A stretch of 64,000 nucleotides of DNA from Cohnella hashimotonis (GCF_030014955.1 NZ_JAGRPV010000001.1:7440001-7504000), one strand, 5' to 3'; counted from the stretch's first letter, positions 42,572-51,334 are shown. The notes: a model not told the origin generated them from the letters alone. Program-made: numbers and translations.

Positions 42572-43129
42572 ATGTCGTCGATTAGATTGCTGGTGTTGGG
42601 AACGATCCGGAGGCGGGGCGTCACGCACGGCTACGGCGTACATCAAGACCTGACGGCATGGCGAGCCGAGACCTGGACGAATATCAAGCCAGGTTCGATC
42701 TACCATGCGATGGATAAGCTGGCAGCCCAAGGCATGATCCGGGCTGAAGACCCGGGCGATTCCGTCAAGCGCGGGCCTGCGAGGACCGAATACACGCTGA
42801 CCCCGGATGGCGAAGCGGAATTTAAGACGCTGCTCGAATTGGCGCTGAAAAGCAACGAATTTCAGCAGATGGCGGCGGGGATTGCGTTTATGGAGACGCT
42901 GTCCCGGAAACAGGTCATCGCGCTGCTTGAGGAACGGCTGGCCGCACAGAAAGCATCCGCCGCATTTCTGCGGACGCTGCCGACCGAGTCTCAACCGTCC
43001 GATCCATCCAAACATCCGGAGCTTGTCGGCATGTGGGCCGGATATATGGAACACGCCGTAACGGCTACCAGACAGCTGCTGCAGTCGCTGCATGACGGAA
43101 AATATACGTTTGCGGATGACGTGGAATAA
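42572..43129 (+). CDS. PadR-family transcriptional regulator
   Basis: The 185-residue product starts MSSIRLLVLGTIRRRGVTHG, the usual beginning of the PadR winged helix, followed by WTNIKPGSIYHAMDKLAAQG and a C-terminal helical dimerisation domain. In-frame ATGs at 42536 and 42542 overlap or abut the TATAAT box, so they would lie upstream of or at the transcript start. ATG 42572 fits the family N-terminus best. The gene for an alpha/beta hydrolase follows after 23 nt, presumably co-regulated. Confidence 0.82.
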   Translation: MSSIRLLVLGTIRRRGVTHGYGVHQDLTAWRAETWTNIKPGSIYHAMDKLAAQGMIRAEDPGDSVKRGPARTEYTLTPDGEAEFKTLLELALKSNEFQQMAAGIAFMETLSRKQVIALLEERLAAQKASAAFLRTLPTESQPSDPSKHPELVGMWAGYMEHAVTATRQLLQSLHDGKYTFADDVE

Positions 43130-43152
43130 ATGATGGGGAGGGGAGCAGGAAG

Positions 43153-44013
43153 ATGATCGAAGCTGCCATGCACGACGGCCATCCGATACAAGTCGAGGTC
43201 GAAGGGGACGGGCCTGCCATCTTGTTACCGGTGAATCCCTGGCCGTTAGAAGGGCCGAAGGCGGAAGAGATGCGCAAATGGGGCACGGACCCTGCACTCG
43301 GACGAACGTTGATTGACGGTCTTCGCGACCGATATCGCGTCATTGCCTTCGACTACGAAGGCCACGTGCTCAGTACGCCGAAGCCGGATACGCTGAGTCC
43401 GGGCAATGTGGCGGCAGACTTTCTCGTCATCGCGGACGCTGCAGGTGTGGATCGTTTTGCTTACTACGGCTACTCCTGGCTGGCGCTTGCCGGCATGCAG
43501 CTGGCCCTGCGCACTGACAGACTCTCCGCGCTGATCATGGGCGGTTATCCGCCCGTAGGCGGCCCGTATCGGGAGATGCTGCAGGTCACGCAGGCCACGT
43601 ATGCCATGTCGGGCGAGAGCGGGACTATCGCTGACGGCTGGGGCGGAAGCTCTGCAGATGCTTCCTCCTGGGAGGATCTTGATTGGTCTACCGTCGAGGT
43701 CGCTATGAATCGCGATCAGACCCGGCAGTTCGTCACGCTGTACGAGGCGCTGCAAGACTTCGACGATCGTATGGCACAAGCGCAGATTCGAATGCCGCGT
43801 CTCTGCTTCGCAGGCACAAACGATATCATCGCGTACGGAGACGCCTTCGGCGGCGTCACGGTCGATATCGCCGGCGCCTTCGCGAGCAATCGCGCAGCTC
43901 TTGAGGCATTCAGCTGGGAAGTCCGAATGCTCGAGGGGCTCGACCATACACAAGCCATGCAAGCTGCCCAAGTGCTGCCGCTTATCCGACCGTGGCTCGA
44001 AGCAAAGCTATAA
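43153..44013 (+). CDS. Alpha/beta-fold hydrolase
   Basis: The 286-residue product starts with MIEAAMHDGHPIQVEVEGDG. The nucleophile elbow is YYGYSWLALAG: a serine hydrolase elbow with Trp and Leu in place of the usual G-x-S-x-G spacing. A candidate acid is Asp in CFAGTNDIIAYG and a candidate base is His in LEGLDHTQAM. GGGGAGG precedes ATG. It is encoded directly after padR and probably detoxifies an ester-, lactone- or phenolic-type effector. The substrate is not deducible. Confidence 0.8.
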   Translation: MIEAAMHDGHPIQVEVEGDGPAILLPVNPWPLEGPKAEEMRKWGTDPALGRTLIDGLRDRYRVIAFDYEGHVLSTPKPDTLSPGNVAADFLVIADAAGVDRFAYYGYSWLALAGMQLALRTDRLSALIMGGYPPVGGPYREMLQVTQATYAMSGESGTIADGWGGSSADASSWEDLDWSTVEVAMNRDQTRQFVTLYEALQDFDDRMAQAQIRMPRLCFAGTNDIIAYGDAFGGVTVDIAGAFASNRAALEAFSWEVRMLEGLDHTQAMQAAQVLPLIRPWLEAKL

Positions 44014-44043
44014 TCAGGCTATTATTCGGGGAGGCTCGTGGGA

Positions 44044-44946
44044 ATGGAGATTGAAGCGCAAGCTAGGCTAACGGTAAGCAACATAGATGATTCATTTGGA
44101 AGCATTGAGTGGCACGAAACAACCCCCATTTTAAACAACCTGATGACTTCAGGGGCCGAACTGACGTTTAGCCCGCTTGCGCCGGGTCTTGAGGCGGATG
44201 TGGTTAAGGTTACGCAGGGGGAAGAGCAATTCGTGCTGAAGGTGTGGAACAAACACTCGAAACCGGACGTACAACGCCAATATCGTCTTTTAAAGAATCT
44301 GCATCGTCAGCAAATCCGCATATCGGAGCCAATCGGTTACGGGCGGACCGAAAACGGAGACGCTTTACTGTTGACGCGTTATCACGGCCCTTCAGTAACG
44401 AAGTTGAGTCCGAGCAAATTTCAAAAAATCGCCGCGACGCTAGCCGATATTCACCGCCTCCCCACGGATAAATTAGAAAGCGGCGTGTTAGCTCGATATG
44501 ATTTTGTCGGTTATTTTTATCCGGGGATCGAGGCTTTTCCGGCGATGAACGAGGAGCTGAACCGTCTTGTCGCTCTAGCGGATATCAAGATGGAGCGGGT
44601 CATTCACGGCGATTTCAATTTAGGCAATATTCTGGAGGAGCATGGACAATACACGATCATCGACTGGACGAACGGGCAGCTGGGGGATCCCCGATTCGAT
44701 CTGTCATGGGCTTGCCTCCTTCTGCGTATTTATGTAAGCGAGAGTAAGAGCCTTACGTTTTTATATAAATATCAAGAGGAGATGCCCGTAACGACGGCGG
44801 AGCTGGAGATCTTTGAGGCTCTTGCCTGCCTGAGGTGGCTATTGCTAGACCGAACAGAGGGAGTGCCCAAGCATGCGGATACGATGAAGAAGGTAAAAAA
44901 GATCGTCAGAACAAATCGATGTTTGAATGAGTGCGTACTCCTGTAA
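44044..44946 (+). CDS. APH/choline-kinase-like phosphotransferase
   Basis: The 300-residue kinase-fold protein has an N lobe with VVKVTQGEEQFVLKVWNKHS (Lys of the ATP site), the catalytic loop VIHGDFNLGNIL and the metal-binding segment IIDWTNGQLGDPRFDLSW. These are the APH-family Brenner and DFG-equivalent motifs. It may phosphorylate a small alcohol or an antibiotic; context does not tell. ATG 44044 (9 nt after GGGGAGG) is preferred to GTG 44038 (3 nt). Confidence 0.8.
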   Translation: MEIEAQARLTVSNIDDSFGSIEWHETTPILNNLMTSGAELTFSPLAPGLEADVVKVTQGEEQFVLKVWNKHSKPDVQRQYRLLKNLHRQQIRISEPIGYGRTENGDALLLTRYHGPSVTKLSPSKFQKIAATLADIHRLPTDKLESGVLARYDFVGYFYPGIEAFPAMNEELNRLVALADIKMERVIHGDFNLGNILEEHGQYTIIDWTNGQLGDPRFDLSWACLLLRIYVSESKSLTFLYKYQEEMPVTTAELEIFEALACLRWLLLDRTEGVPKHADTMKKVKKIVRTNRCLNECVLL

Positions 44947-44948
44947 GG

Positions 44949-44975
44949 GAAGCTGCCAGCCTGCCTGGCAGCTTC
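44949..44975. terminator. Hairpin between convergent genes
   Basis: GAAGCTGCCAG pairs with CTGGCAGCTTC (11 bp, 5-nt loop) between the phosphotransferase-like gene and the LysR gene. Confidence 0.75.
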
Positions 44976-44993
44976 ATCACGTTTTCGGCCCAT

Positions 44994-45884
44994 TTACTCC
45001 GCAGCTCCCGCTCCGTACCGCTCTCGAATAAAATCGAGAAAAACCTCGCCCACCGGCGTCAGCTGCCTGTTCTTTTTCCACACGACGCCCACCGTAAGCT
45101 CGCTTGCGGGATCGTTCACATGAACCCAAGCCATCGGGTAATTGCGGACGCCCAGTGTCTTCGGCAGCAAGGAGACGCCGAACCCCGCCGATACCAAACC
45201 TGCAACCATATCCAATTCATCGGCACGATAAAGGGTGTCCGGTTCGACGCCGGCACCGGCCAGCAGCGCCTCCACCGTATAGCTTAACGCGCAGGATGGC
45301 TTTAACCCAACATAAGCTTGCCCGCCGAGTTCCTCCAAACGAATGCTCTTTTTATCCGCCCACGGATGGTGAAGAGGTACTGCCAGATACAGCTCGGACT
45401 TGCCGATCAACTGCCAATGGAACGCATCGTTCACGGACTCCCAAGTCGTGATCCCGAAGTCGCTGTCGTTATTGTGGATTCGCACGGCCAGCTCTTCGTT
45501 CGAGCATTGATTCAGTTCGAAGCGTATATCGGCGTATCGTTCGCGGAAGGCGCCAAGCATGGTGGGGAACAGTTCGGCGCCAACGATATGCGGAAAACAA
45601 AGCGATAACATGCCCGACCATGGATTGATTTGATTCGCGATTTCTTGCTTGGCCTTCTCGATCTCCGTCAAGGCGTTCTGCGCCCGTTCCAGGAAAAGCT
45701 GTCCATAGCGATTGAGCGCCAAGTTGCGTCCGCGCCGTTCAAACAGCTCCACGCCGACTTCCTTCTCCAGCGTAGCAATGGAACGGCTTAACGCAGGCTG
45801 CGTGACGGACAGCTGCTTAGCCGCATTCGTCATATGCTGCGACTTCGCTACCGCGATGAAATACTCGATCTGCTGCCACTCCAA
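44994..45884 (-). CDS. LysR-family transcriptional regulator
   Basis: The 296-residue product begins MEWQQIEYFIAVAKSQHMTN, with the helix-turn-helix AAKQLSVTQPALSRSIATLE. The effector domain (about 90-290) contains SLCFPHIVGAELFPTMLGAF and GVSLLPKTLG. Translation uses TTG 45884, 6 nt after AAGGTGA. It is divergent from the acrylyl-CoA-reductase-like gene with a 112-bp AT-rich spacer, the standard layout for a LysR activator and its target. Confidence 0.9.
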   Translation of the reverse strand: MEWQQIEYFIAVAKSQHMTNAAKQLSVTQPALSRSIATLEKEVGVELFERRGRNLALNRYGQLFLERAQNALTEIEKAKQEIANQINPWSGMLSLCFPHIVGAELFPTMLGAFRERYADIRFELNQCSNEELAVRIHNNDSDFGITTWESVNDAFHWQLIGKSELYLAVPLHHPWADKKSIRLEELGGQAYVGLKPSCALSYTVEALLAGAGVEPDTLYRADELDMVAGLVSAGFGVSLLPKTLGVRNYPMAWVHVNDPASELTVGVVWKKNRQLTPVGEVFLDFIRERYGAGAAE

Positions 45885-45996
45885 CGCCGATCACCTTTTC
45901 CTATGATTACAAAATGTCATGATTTTAATGAAAATTATAAATTAGACGTATAAGCAGGGCAAGTTTAGGATGGAGGAAAGAGAGGAGACTTGGCCA

Positions 45997-46992
45997 ATGA
46001 AATCTTATCGAGCGTTAACGGTAGATTGGAAGGATACGAAGCTGCAGCCCGAGATTCGCGACTATTCCATAGACGATCTCCCCGACGGAGAGGTGACGAT
46101 TCGGGTCGCCTATTCAAGCGTCAACTACAAGGATGGCTTGACGATTATACCGGGAGCCGGGATCGTCAGTCACTATCCGCATATACCCGGCATCGACTTG
46201 GCAGGCACCGTGCTCGCATCGTCGGATCCATCGTTTAAGGAGGGGGATGAAGTGCTCGTTACGGGATACGGGCTGGGCGCGTCTCATTCCGGCGGGTTTA
46301 GCGAGCTCGCGCGCGTCCCGGCAGCGTGGGTCGTGCCTATGCCGGCCGGTCTGACCGCCAAGGCCGCGATGGCCCTCGGAACCGCAGGATTCACGGCCGC
46401 TTTGTCCGTCCACCGCATGGAACAGAACGGCCTCCGCCAGGATCAAGGTTCCGTCCTGGTGAGCGGCGCCACCGGAGGCGTCGGCAGCTGGGCCGTCTCG
46501 ATGCTGGCGAAGTCGGGCTACGCGGTGACGGCCAGCACCCGCAAGAGCGCGGAGATCGACTATTTAAAAAGCATCGGCGCGCGGGAGACGATCTCGCCTT
46601 CGGAGCTGGAGACGCCGGAGGGGAAGTCGCTGAACCGCGAGCGCTGGGCCGCAGCCGTCGATCCGGTCGGCGGGCCTTTCCTGACGCACGTCTTGAATTC
46701 GGTCCGGTACGGCGGCTCCGTCGCGCTTAGCGGCTTCACGGGCGGAGCGGAGCTGGCCACAACCGTTTATCCTTTTATTCTGCGCGGCGTTAACCTGCTG
46801 GGCATCGATTCGGTGTTGTGCCCGATGGACGTTCGACGCACCGTATGGAATCGCATCGCTGCCGAATGGCAGCCGGATGGCGCGCTTCTGGACGCGATCG
46901 TGCACGAGATCTCGTTGTCCGAGCTTCCCGCCGCGATCGCTCAAGTGCTGCAAGGACGCATGCGCGGCCGCGCTGTCGTCGCGCTGTCCTGA
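45997..46992 (+). CDS. Zinc-free quinone-type alcohol dehydrogenase, acrylyl-CoA reductase (YhdH/AcuI) family
   Basis: The 331-residue MDR-superfamily reductase has RVAYSSVNYKDGLTIIPGAG, HYPHIPGIDLAGTV, GYGLGASHSGGFSELARVPA and the NADPH motif LVSGATGGVGSWAV. SGFTGGAELATTVYPFILRG and LGIDSVLCP are typical of the YhdH/AcuI family. These enzymes reduce acrylyl-CoA or other enones with NADPH and protect against reactive electrophiles. GAGGAG is 9 nt before ATG 45997; the longer frame from 45970 is less likely. An SRPBCC protein gene follows after 34 nt. Confidence 0.88.
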   Translation: MKSYRALTVDWKDTKLQPEIRDYSIDDLPDGEVTIRVAYSSVNYKDGLTIIPGAGIVSHYPHIPGIDLAGTVLASSDPSFKEGDEVLVTGYGLGASHSGGFSELARVPAAWVVPMPAGLTAKAAMALGTAGFTAALSVHRMEQNGLRQDQGSVLVSGATGGVGSWAVSMLAKSGYAVTASTRKSAEIDYLKSIGARETISPSELETPEGKSLNRERWAAAVDPVGGPFLTHVLNSVRYGGSVALSGFTGGAELATTVYPFILRGVNLLGIDSVLCPMDVRRTVWNRIAAEWQPDGALLDAIVHEISLSELPAAIAQVLQGRMRGRAVVALS

Positions 46993-47026
46993 TTCGTGCA
47001 GGGGAACTGAGGGAGGAGAAAACGTT

Positions 47027-47431
47027 ATGCCAACCGTTCGAAAAGAAATATTCATAGATCGCCCGCCCGAACAGGTCTGGGATGCGGTCAGAGACGTAGG
47101 CGCATTTCATCTTCGTCTCGTCCCGGGTTATACCCAAGATACGCTTCTGGACGGAAACGAGAGAACGCTGATCCTGCCGAACGGCGACGCGGTACGCGAG
47201 CTGATCGTTTCCGTGGATGAAGAGGAGCGTCGAATGGTGTTTGCCGTGAAGGAAGGAAAGATGCCGCTTCTCCACCATAATGCTTCGTTCCAGGTATTTC
47301 CTGATAGCAATAAGGGCAGCACTTTCGTTTGGACAACCGACTTTCTGCCCGAGGAGCTCGCGCCGCAAATTCAGGCGCAGGCAGATCGAGTGTCGGCGGT
47401 TATTAAACAAACGATCGAGAACGCGAATTAA
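47027..47431 (+). CDS. SRPBCC (START/polyketide-cyclase-like) family protein
   Basis: The 134-residue product starts MPTVRKEIFIDRPPEQVWDA and shows the helix-grip pattern with VRDVGAFHLRLVPGYTQDTL and a long C-terminal helix (PQIQAQADRVSAVIKQTIEN). Proteins of this fold bind hydrophobic ligands. GGGAGGAG is 8 nt before ATG. It is the last gene of the LysR-controlled unit, closed by a strong hairpin. Ligand unknown. Confidence 0.85.
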   Translation: MPTVRKEIFIDRPPEQVWDAVRDVGAFHLRLVPGYTQDTLLDGNERTLILPNGDAVRELIVSVDEEERRMVFAVKEGKMPLLHHNASFQVFPDSNKGSTFVWTTDFLPEELAPQIQAQADRVSAVIKQTIENAN

Positions 47432-47436
47432 ATCAA

Positions 47437-47489
47437 AACAGCGGCAGACCGGGACTTTATTTTAGTCCAGGCTGCCGCTGTTGTTTTTA
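47437..47489. terminator. Strong hairpin terminator
   Basis: AACAGCGGCAG (47437-47447) pairs with CTGCCGCTGTT (47472-47482), with an inner GGACT/AGTCC stem, followed by GTTTTT. It lies between convergent genes and can serve both. Confidence 0.8.
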
Positions 47490-48194
47490 TGGAAGTTGCG
47501 GCAGCAGCGGACGCAGCGCCTCCGCCCAATGCCCGTAGCCCCGCTCCGTCAGGTGGCAATAATCCGGCGCGGTCTCCTGCGACAGCGTCCCGTCGGCTTC
47601 GAGCAGCTGCGGACCGATGTCGACGAACCCATACCCGCGCTCCTGCGCGATCGCCGCATACCGCTCGTTGATCTCCGCGATCGTCCTGCGCCGGGGATGG
47701 TCCGGCTCATGTTCGCGCGGGAACACCGCCATGATAACGATCCTGGCGCCTGAAGCCTTTGCTTCCACGCGGTCGCAGATCGCGCGCAGTCCGTCTGCGA
47801 TCTCCTCAGGGCTGTTCGCCCGCGCGTTTTCCGTCTCGCTCGTATTGTTCGTGCCGATGAGAATGACGACCGTCTGCGGATTCAACCCGTCCAGCTGGCC
47901 GTGATCGAGCCGCCACAGCACGTTCTGCGTGCGATCCCAGCCGAAGCCCATGTTCAGCACCCGATACGGAGCGAATACCGAATTCCAGGCTTCCCGGTTC
48001 CCGTGCACTTGCGCCGACCAAGGCTCGCCTCCCCAGAAATGCGTGATCGAGTCGCCAATCAGAACGACCTGCGGATCGATCGTCCGCTGCACGCTCAGCA
48101 CTTGCTCATGGCGGGCCCACCAGTCGTAGCTGTCTTCCTCCAGCTTGGAGACCGGAATTACCGCCGTGTTGATCGTTTTGCCTTCAATCGTCAT
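47487..48194 (-). CDS. SGNH/GDSL-family hydrolase (PAF-acetylhydrolase-like)
   Basis: The 235-residue product shows the four SGNH blocks: VVLIGDSITHFWGG (block I, catalytic Ser), NMGFGWDRTQNVLWRL (block II Gly), VVILIGTNNTSE (block III Asn) and DYCHLTERGYGHWAEAL (block V, Asp-x-x-His). It is probably a cytoplasmic esterase or carbohydrate deacetylase, as no signal peptide is present. GGTGGAG 6 nt before ATG 48194 decides the start over 48233. Divided from the neighbouring TetR gene by only 35 nt on the same strand. Confidence 0.88.
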   Translation of the reverse strand: MTIEGKTINTAVIPVSKLEEDSYDWWARHEQVLSVQRTIDPQVVLIGDSITHFWGGEPWSAQVHGNREAWNSVFAPYRVLNMGFGWDRTQNVLWRLDHGQLDGLNPQTVVILIGTNNTSETENARANSPEEIADGLRAICDRVEAKASGARIVIMAVFPREHEPDHPRRRTIAEINERYAAIAQERGYGFVDIGPQLLEADGTLSQETAPDYCHLTERGYGHWAEALRPLLPQLP

Positions 48195-48229
48195 GCGATC
48201 TCCACCGTCCCTATCGCTTCTTAAAAAAG

Positions 48230-48817
48230 TCATACCGGAAGTCCGACCCCGTCGATCTCCCGGACCGCCGCGGAGAGTGCGGCAATCGCCTGTTCGGCCA
48301 GCTGCTCCGGCGTTACTTTACGGCCGTCCGTGTTCCAATCTCTCGCAAGACCGTACGCGATCCAGCTGAGGATGACGGACATCCGCTGCGCAGCCGCGTC
48401 GTCCAGGTACGACTTTTGACCCAGGAGCTGCCGGAAAACGCCCTTCAAAAGCTTGACCATCTTGTTCTCGATATAGGGGCTCATCGCCTCGTAGCTGCGC
48501 GCGCACTGCGTGCTGAAGTTGGCGTGAAACTCGCATAGCGTCACGATAATGCCCGTCAGCGTCGCCCGGTTCAGGTCGGCATGGCAGGACAGCTTCTGCA
48601 TCAGGCTGTCTTTGAACATCTGCGAAAGCGCGTCCTCCATCAGCTCGTATTTATCCGCATAATGGGCGTAGAAGGTCGCGCGATTGATCGTCGCCCGCTT
48701 CGTGATGTCCCCGATCGTAATGTCCTTGATATCCTTGTTGGGAATCAACGCATTGAACGCATCCAGGATCAACTGCCGCGTACGCAGGACGCGCGGATCC
48801 GTCTTGATCTCCTCCAA
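48230..48817 (-). CDS. TetR-family regulator
   Basis: The 195-residue product starts at TTG 48817 (LEEIKTDPRVLRTRQLILDA), 4-5 nt after GGGGGGAGAGG. The frame can extend to another TTG at 48835 without a ribosome site. The helix-turn-helix is IKDITIGDITKRATINRATF, YAHYADKYEL. The C-terminal part resembles the TetR_C_7-like group. It is divergent from doxX, and dyads in the shared promoter region make doxX a likely target. The SGNH hydrolase downstream may be co-transcribed. Confidence 0.87.
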   Translation of the reverse strand: MEEIKTDPRVLRTRQLILDAFNALIPNKDIKDITIGDITKRATINRATFYAHYADKYELMEDALSQMFKDSLMQKLSCHADLNRATLTGIIVTLCEFHANFSTQCARSYEAMSPYIENKMVKLLKGVFRQLLGQKSYLDDAAAQRMSVILSWIAYGLARDWNTDGRKVTPEQLAEQAIAALSAAVREIDGVGLPV

Positions 48818-48867
48818 GCCTCTCCCCCCTCGCAATCGGCCACTTTTCAGACAATACGGCCCTTTTG

Positions 48868-48950
48868 TCGCTTAAGCGATAATCCGCGGCAACTTGACGG
48901 TTGTCGGCAGGTTACCGTTATCTTATCATAACGTAAGCAACAGGTGTTGC
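48868..48950 (+). promoter_or_regulatory. doxX promoter with two dyads
   Basis: TTGACG (48894-48899) and TTATCT (48918-48923) are 18 bp apart. GCAACA-GG-TGTTGC (48937-48950) lies just past the expected start. TCGCTTAAGCGA (48868-48879), a 12-bp palindrome, lies upstream, nearer the divergent TetR gene. Confidence 0.5.
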
Positions 48951-48983
48951 ATAAGTTCAAGCACGGGAGAGGGGTAGGCATTC

Positions 48984-49343
48984 ATGGTTCTGGTTCTTCA
49001 AATTCTTCTGGCGTTGTTGTTTTTCGTCTCCGGACTCGGCAAGGTCGCAGGAATTAAAATGCAGGTTGAAAACTTCAGCAAACTGGGGCTGCCGCAATGG
49101 TTTCGCGTGGTCACGGGGCTGCTGCAGCTGGTTGGCGTCGCCGGACTCGTCGTCGGCTTCTGGCGCGACAGCTGGGCCGCCTGGGGCGCCGTTCTGATCG
49201 GCGTCATCATGCTCGGCGCCGTCGCCTTCCACGTGCGCGCCAAGGACAAATTCGGCGCGATCGCGCCTGCGCTGGTGCTGGCCATTCTCGCCATCGTGCT
49301 CGCCGCGCTCCTTGGCTCGGATCTGGGCGACTTCCCGAACTAA
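48984..49343 (+). CDS. DoxX-family membrane protein
   Basis: The 119-residue protein has four predicted helices. MVLVLQILLALLFFVSGLGK and VAGIKMQVENFSKLGLPQWF are typical of the DoxX-like group, small membrane proteins linked to redox and thiol stress. Its divergent TetR partner suggests stress-inducible expression. GAGAGGGGT lies about 8 nt before ATG. A perfect 14-bp hairpin follows at 49347. Confidence 0.85.
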   Translation: MVLVLQILLALLFFVSGLGKVAGIKMQVENFSKLGLPQWFRVVTGLLQLVGVAGLVVGFWRDSWAAWGAVLIGVIMLGAVAFHVRAKDKFGAIAPALVLAILAIVLAALLGSDLGDFPN

Positions 49344-49346
49344 GCA

Positions 49347-49381
49347 GAGCGCCTCCCCGATCGAATCTCGGGGAGGCGCTC
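49347..49381. terminator. Bidirectional hairpin
   Basis: GAGCGCCTCCCCGA pairs perfectly with TCGGGGAGGCGCTC (14 bp, 7-nt loop). It has no T run and lies between convergent genes. Confidence 0.65.
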
Positions 49382-49404
49382 GCCGGCACGGACGTTTCTA
49401 GGAT

Positions 49405-49794
49405 TCAATGCAGCATTGCCTTAAAAATAAACGCTAGCTTAAGCCTAAGCAAACTTTCGGTTTGCTTTAGCGGCATGCCGAGCAGCTTTTCCAGCTTCTC
49501 GATCCGGTATGCGGCCGTATTCCGGTGAATGAACATTTTGGCGGCCAGCTCATTGATTTGGCCGTCGCACGCGATCAGCGTTTCCAGCGTAAGCAGCAAT
49601 TCCTCCCGCTGCCTGCGTTCGTTCCGCTCCTTTAAGGTTGGCTTGTCGCACGCCCGGTCCGGCTTCATTGCGAGCAGCCCTCCCAGATAGCGGTCGACAT
49701 AGGCCGTCATGCTTTCCTGCGGCAGCTTCTCAAACAGGTGCATCCATTCGAGCATGAGCCGATCTTCTGCCTGCTTGTTCGCGACGGGCTCCAT
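49405..49794 (-). CDS. Truncated PucR/CdaR-type regulator, C-terminal helix-turn-helix only
   Basis: The 129-residue frame carries DRLMLEWMHLFEKLPQESMT and then the HTH_30 domain LLLTLETLIACDGQINELAA, KMFIHRNTAAYRIEKLEKLL. That domain normally ends regulators of about 500 residues controlling purine catabolism. The N-terminal sensing domain is absent: upstream sequence in the frame turns into the tail of the allantoinase gene. GGGAGG sits 9 nt before ATG 49794, so the fragment could still be made. It is most likely a decayed regulator left beside its former target, although a surviving DNA-binding mini-protein is possible. Confidence 0.6.
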   Translation of the reverse strand: MEPVANKQAEDRLMLEWMHLFEKLPQESMTAYVDRYLGGLLAMKPDRACDKPTLKERNERRQREELLLTLETLIACDGQINELAAKMFIHRNTAAYRIEKLEKLLGMPLKQTESLLRLKLAFIFKAMLH

Positions 49795-49861
49795 CCGCTT
49801 CAACCTCCCAGACGTGTATTCGTCCTTCGCTTCCCTTTTTGCCAGGCGCAATGACGGACCT

Positions 49862-51265
49862 CTAGCAGTTGGCGATCCGATGCGAAGCCTTGACTTCAAT
49901 CCCGCTCTCGATCGCAGCGAAGCCGTGGGAGTCGTCGTAGATGACGCCCCCCCGCAGCAATGTCTTTTTCACCTTGCAGCCGATCCTGCGGCCTGCGTAC
50001 GGCGAATGCTTATGCCGTTGATGAAGCTGCCCGGCGGCGAGAATATAGGGCTCGTTCAAATCCAGCAGCACCAGATCCGCGTCAAGCCCAGGCTTGATCG
50101 CGCCTTTCATGCGCTCGTAGCCGAAGTGTTTGGCCGGGGCGCCCGAGAGCAGCCGGCTAATATGAGCCAGCGGAATTCCACGCTTCAGATGTCCTTCGTC
50201 CACGAGCAGCTCGAGCGAGCTCTGAGCCCCCGCAATGCCGCCCCAAGCGACGAACAGGTCGCTCGACGCCTTCAGCTGACTCGGGCAAGGCGAATGATCG
50301 GAGGCGACCAGATCGATGTCGCCCTGCGCGAGACACTTCCACAGCTCCGCCTGCTCCTCGCGGCTGCGAAGCGGCGGGGCGCACTTGGCCACAGCGCCCA
50401 TTCGCGCGAGATCCGCATCCGTGAGGGTCAGATAATGCGGGCAAGTCTCGAGCGTCACATCCGTTCCCGTTAATTTCGCCTGACGGATCGCCATGACGGC
50501 AGCCGAGCTGCTGATATGCGCAAAATGCAGCCGACAGCCGGACTGCTTTGCATAATCGAGCGCCTTCTGCACGGCTTCGACCTCGGCGATTACCGGCCGC
50601 GAGCCGGTATAATCGGCCGCTCCGCTCCGTCCCTCCCGACGTGCCAGTTCGGTCAGCCTCGCAACAATCGACTCTTCCTCCGCGTGCAGCACCAGTACTT
50701 TGTTAAGCTCGGCGATCCGCTTCATTCCTTCCAGCAGCACCTGGTCGTCGGTACGCCGGAAGGCATCCTCATGGTCGTCGCCAGGCGAGGACATGAACGC
50801 CTTGAACCCGACAACCCCGGCGTTTGCGAGCGGTGCCAGCTCTTCCAGATAGCCGGGCATAAGCCCGCCCCAGAAGCCATAATCCGCATAGGAAGCGCCG
50901 GCTGCCAGCTTGCGTTTAAGCTCCAGCGCCTGAACCGTCACGGTAGGCGGAATGCCGTTAAGCGGCATATCGATATAGGTCGTGCATCCGCCGGCAGCCA
51001 ACGCCGACGAGCCGCTCCGGAAGCCCTCCCAATGGCCAAGCCCCGGTTCGTTCAAGTGGACGTGCGCATCGATCATGCCCGGCATGACGACAAGTCCTGC
51101 GGCATCGATAACGGCGGCCCGGCCGCGTTCGACAGAGGCTGACAAATGTTCGATTCGGCCATCGCGGATACCGATATCCAGCTGCGCGACGCGATCCTCA
51201 AGCACAACCTGACCGTTGATAATAACGAGATCGTAGCGGTCTGCGGAAGACGGCTCGTTTTTCAT
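49862..51265 (-). CDS. allB: Allantoinase (cyclic amidohydrolase)
   Basis: The 467-residue enzyme opens the allantoin ring to allantoate in purine degradation. The metal site is complete: MIDAHVHLNEPG, carboxylated Lys in VGFKAFMSSPG, LVLHAEEE, RLHFAHISSS and LVASDHSPC. The order and GHWEGFRSGSSALAAGGCTT favour AllB/PucH over dihydropyrimidinase. GGGGTGAG precedes ATG 51265. It follows an ABC transporter and a DUF6282-type hydrolase in one operon. The rest of the allantoate pathway is not in the window, so the true substrate could be a related hydantoin. Confidence 0.88.
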   Translation of the reverse strand: MKNEPSSADRYDLVIINGQVVLEDRVAQLDIGIRDGRIEHLSASVERGRAAVIDAAGLVVMPGMIDAHVHLNEPGLGHWEGFRSGSSALAAGGCTTYIDMPLNGIPPTVTVQALELKRKLAAGASYADYGFWGGLMPGYLEELAPLANAGVVGFKAFMSSPGDDHEDAFRRTDDQVLLEGMKRIAELNKVLVLHAEEESIVARLTELARREGRSGAADYTGSRPVIAEVEAVQKALDYAKQSGCRLHFAHISSSAAVMAIRQAKLTGTDVTLETCPHYLTLTDADLARMGAVAKCAPPLRSREEQAELWKCLAQGDIDLVASDHSPCPSQLKASSDLFVAWGGIAGAQSSLELLVDEGHLKRGIPLAHISRLLSGAPAKHFGYERMKGAIKPGLDADLVLLDLNEPYILAAGQLHQRHKHSPYAGRRIGCKVKKTLLRGGVIYDDSHGFAAIESGIEVKASHRIANC

Positions 51266-51334
51266 TCGGATCTACTCACCCCTGTCTTCTGCTTGAAGCC
51301 CATTCATCGTTTGCGCCGCTCTTCTCCTGGCAGA

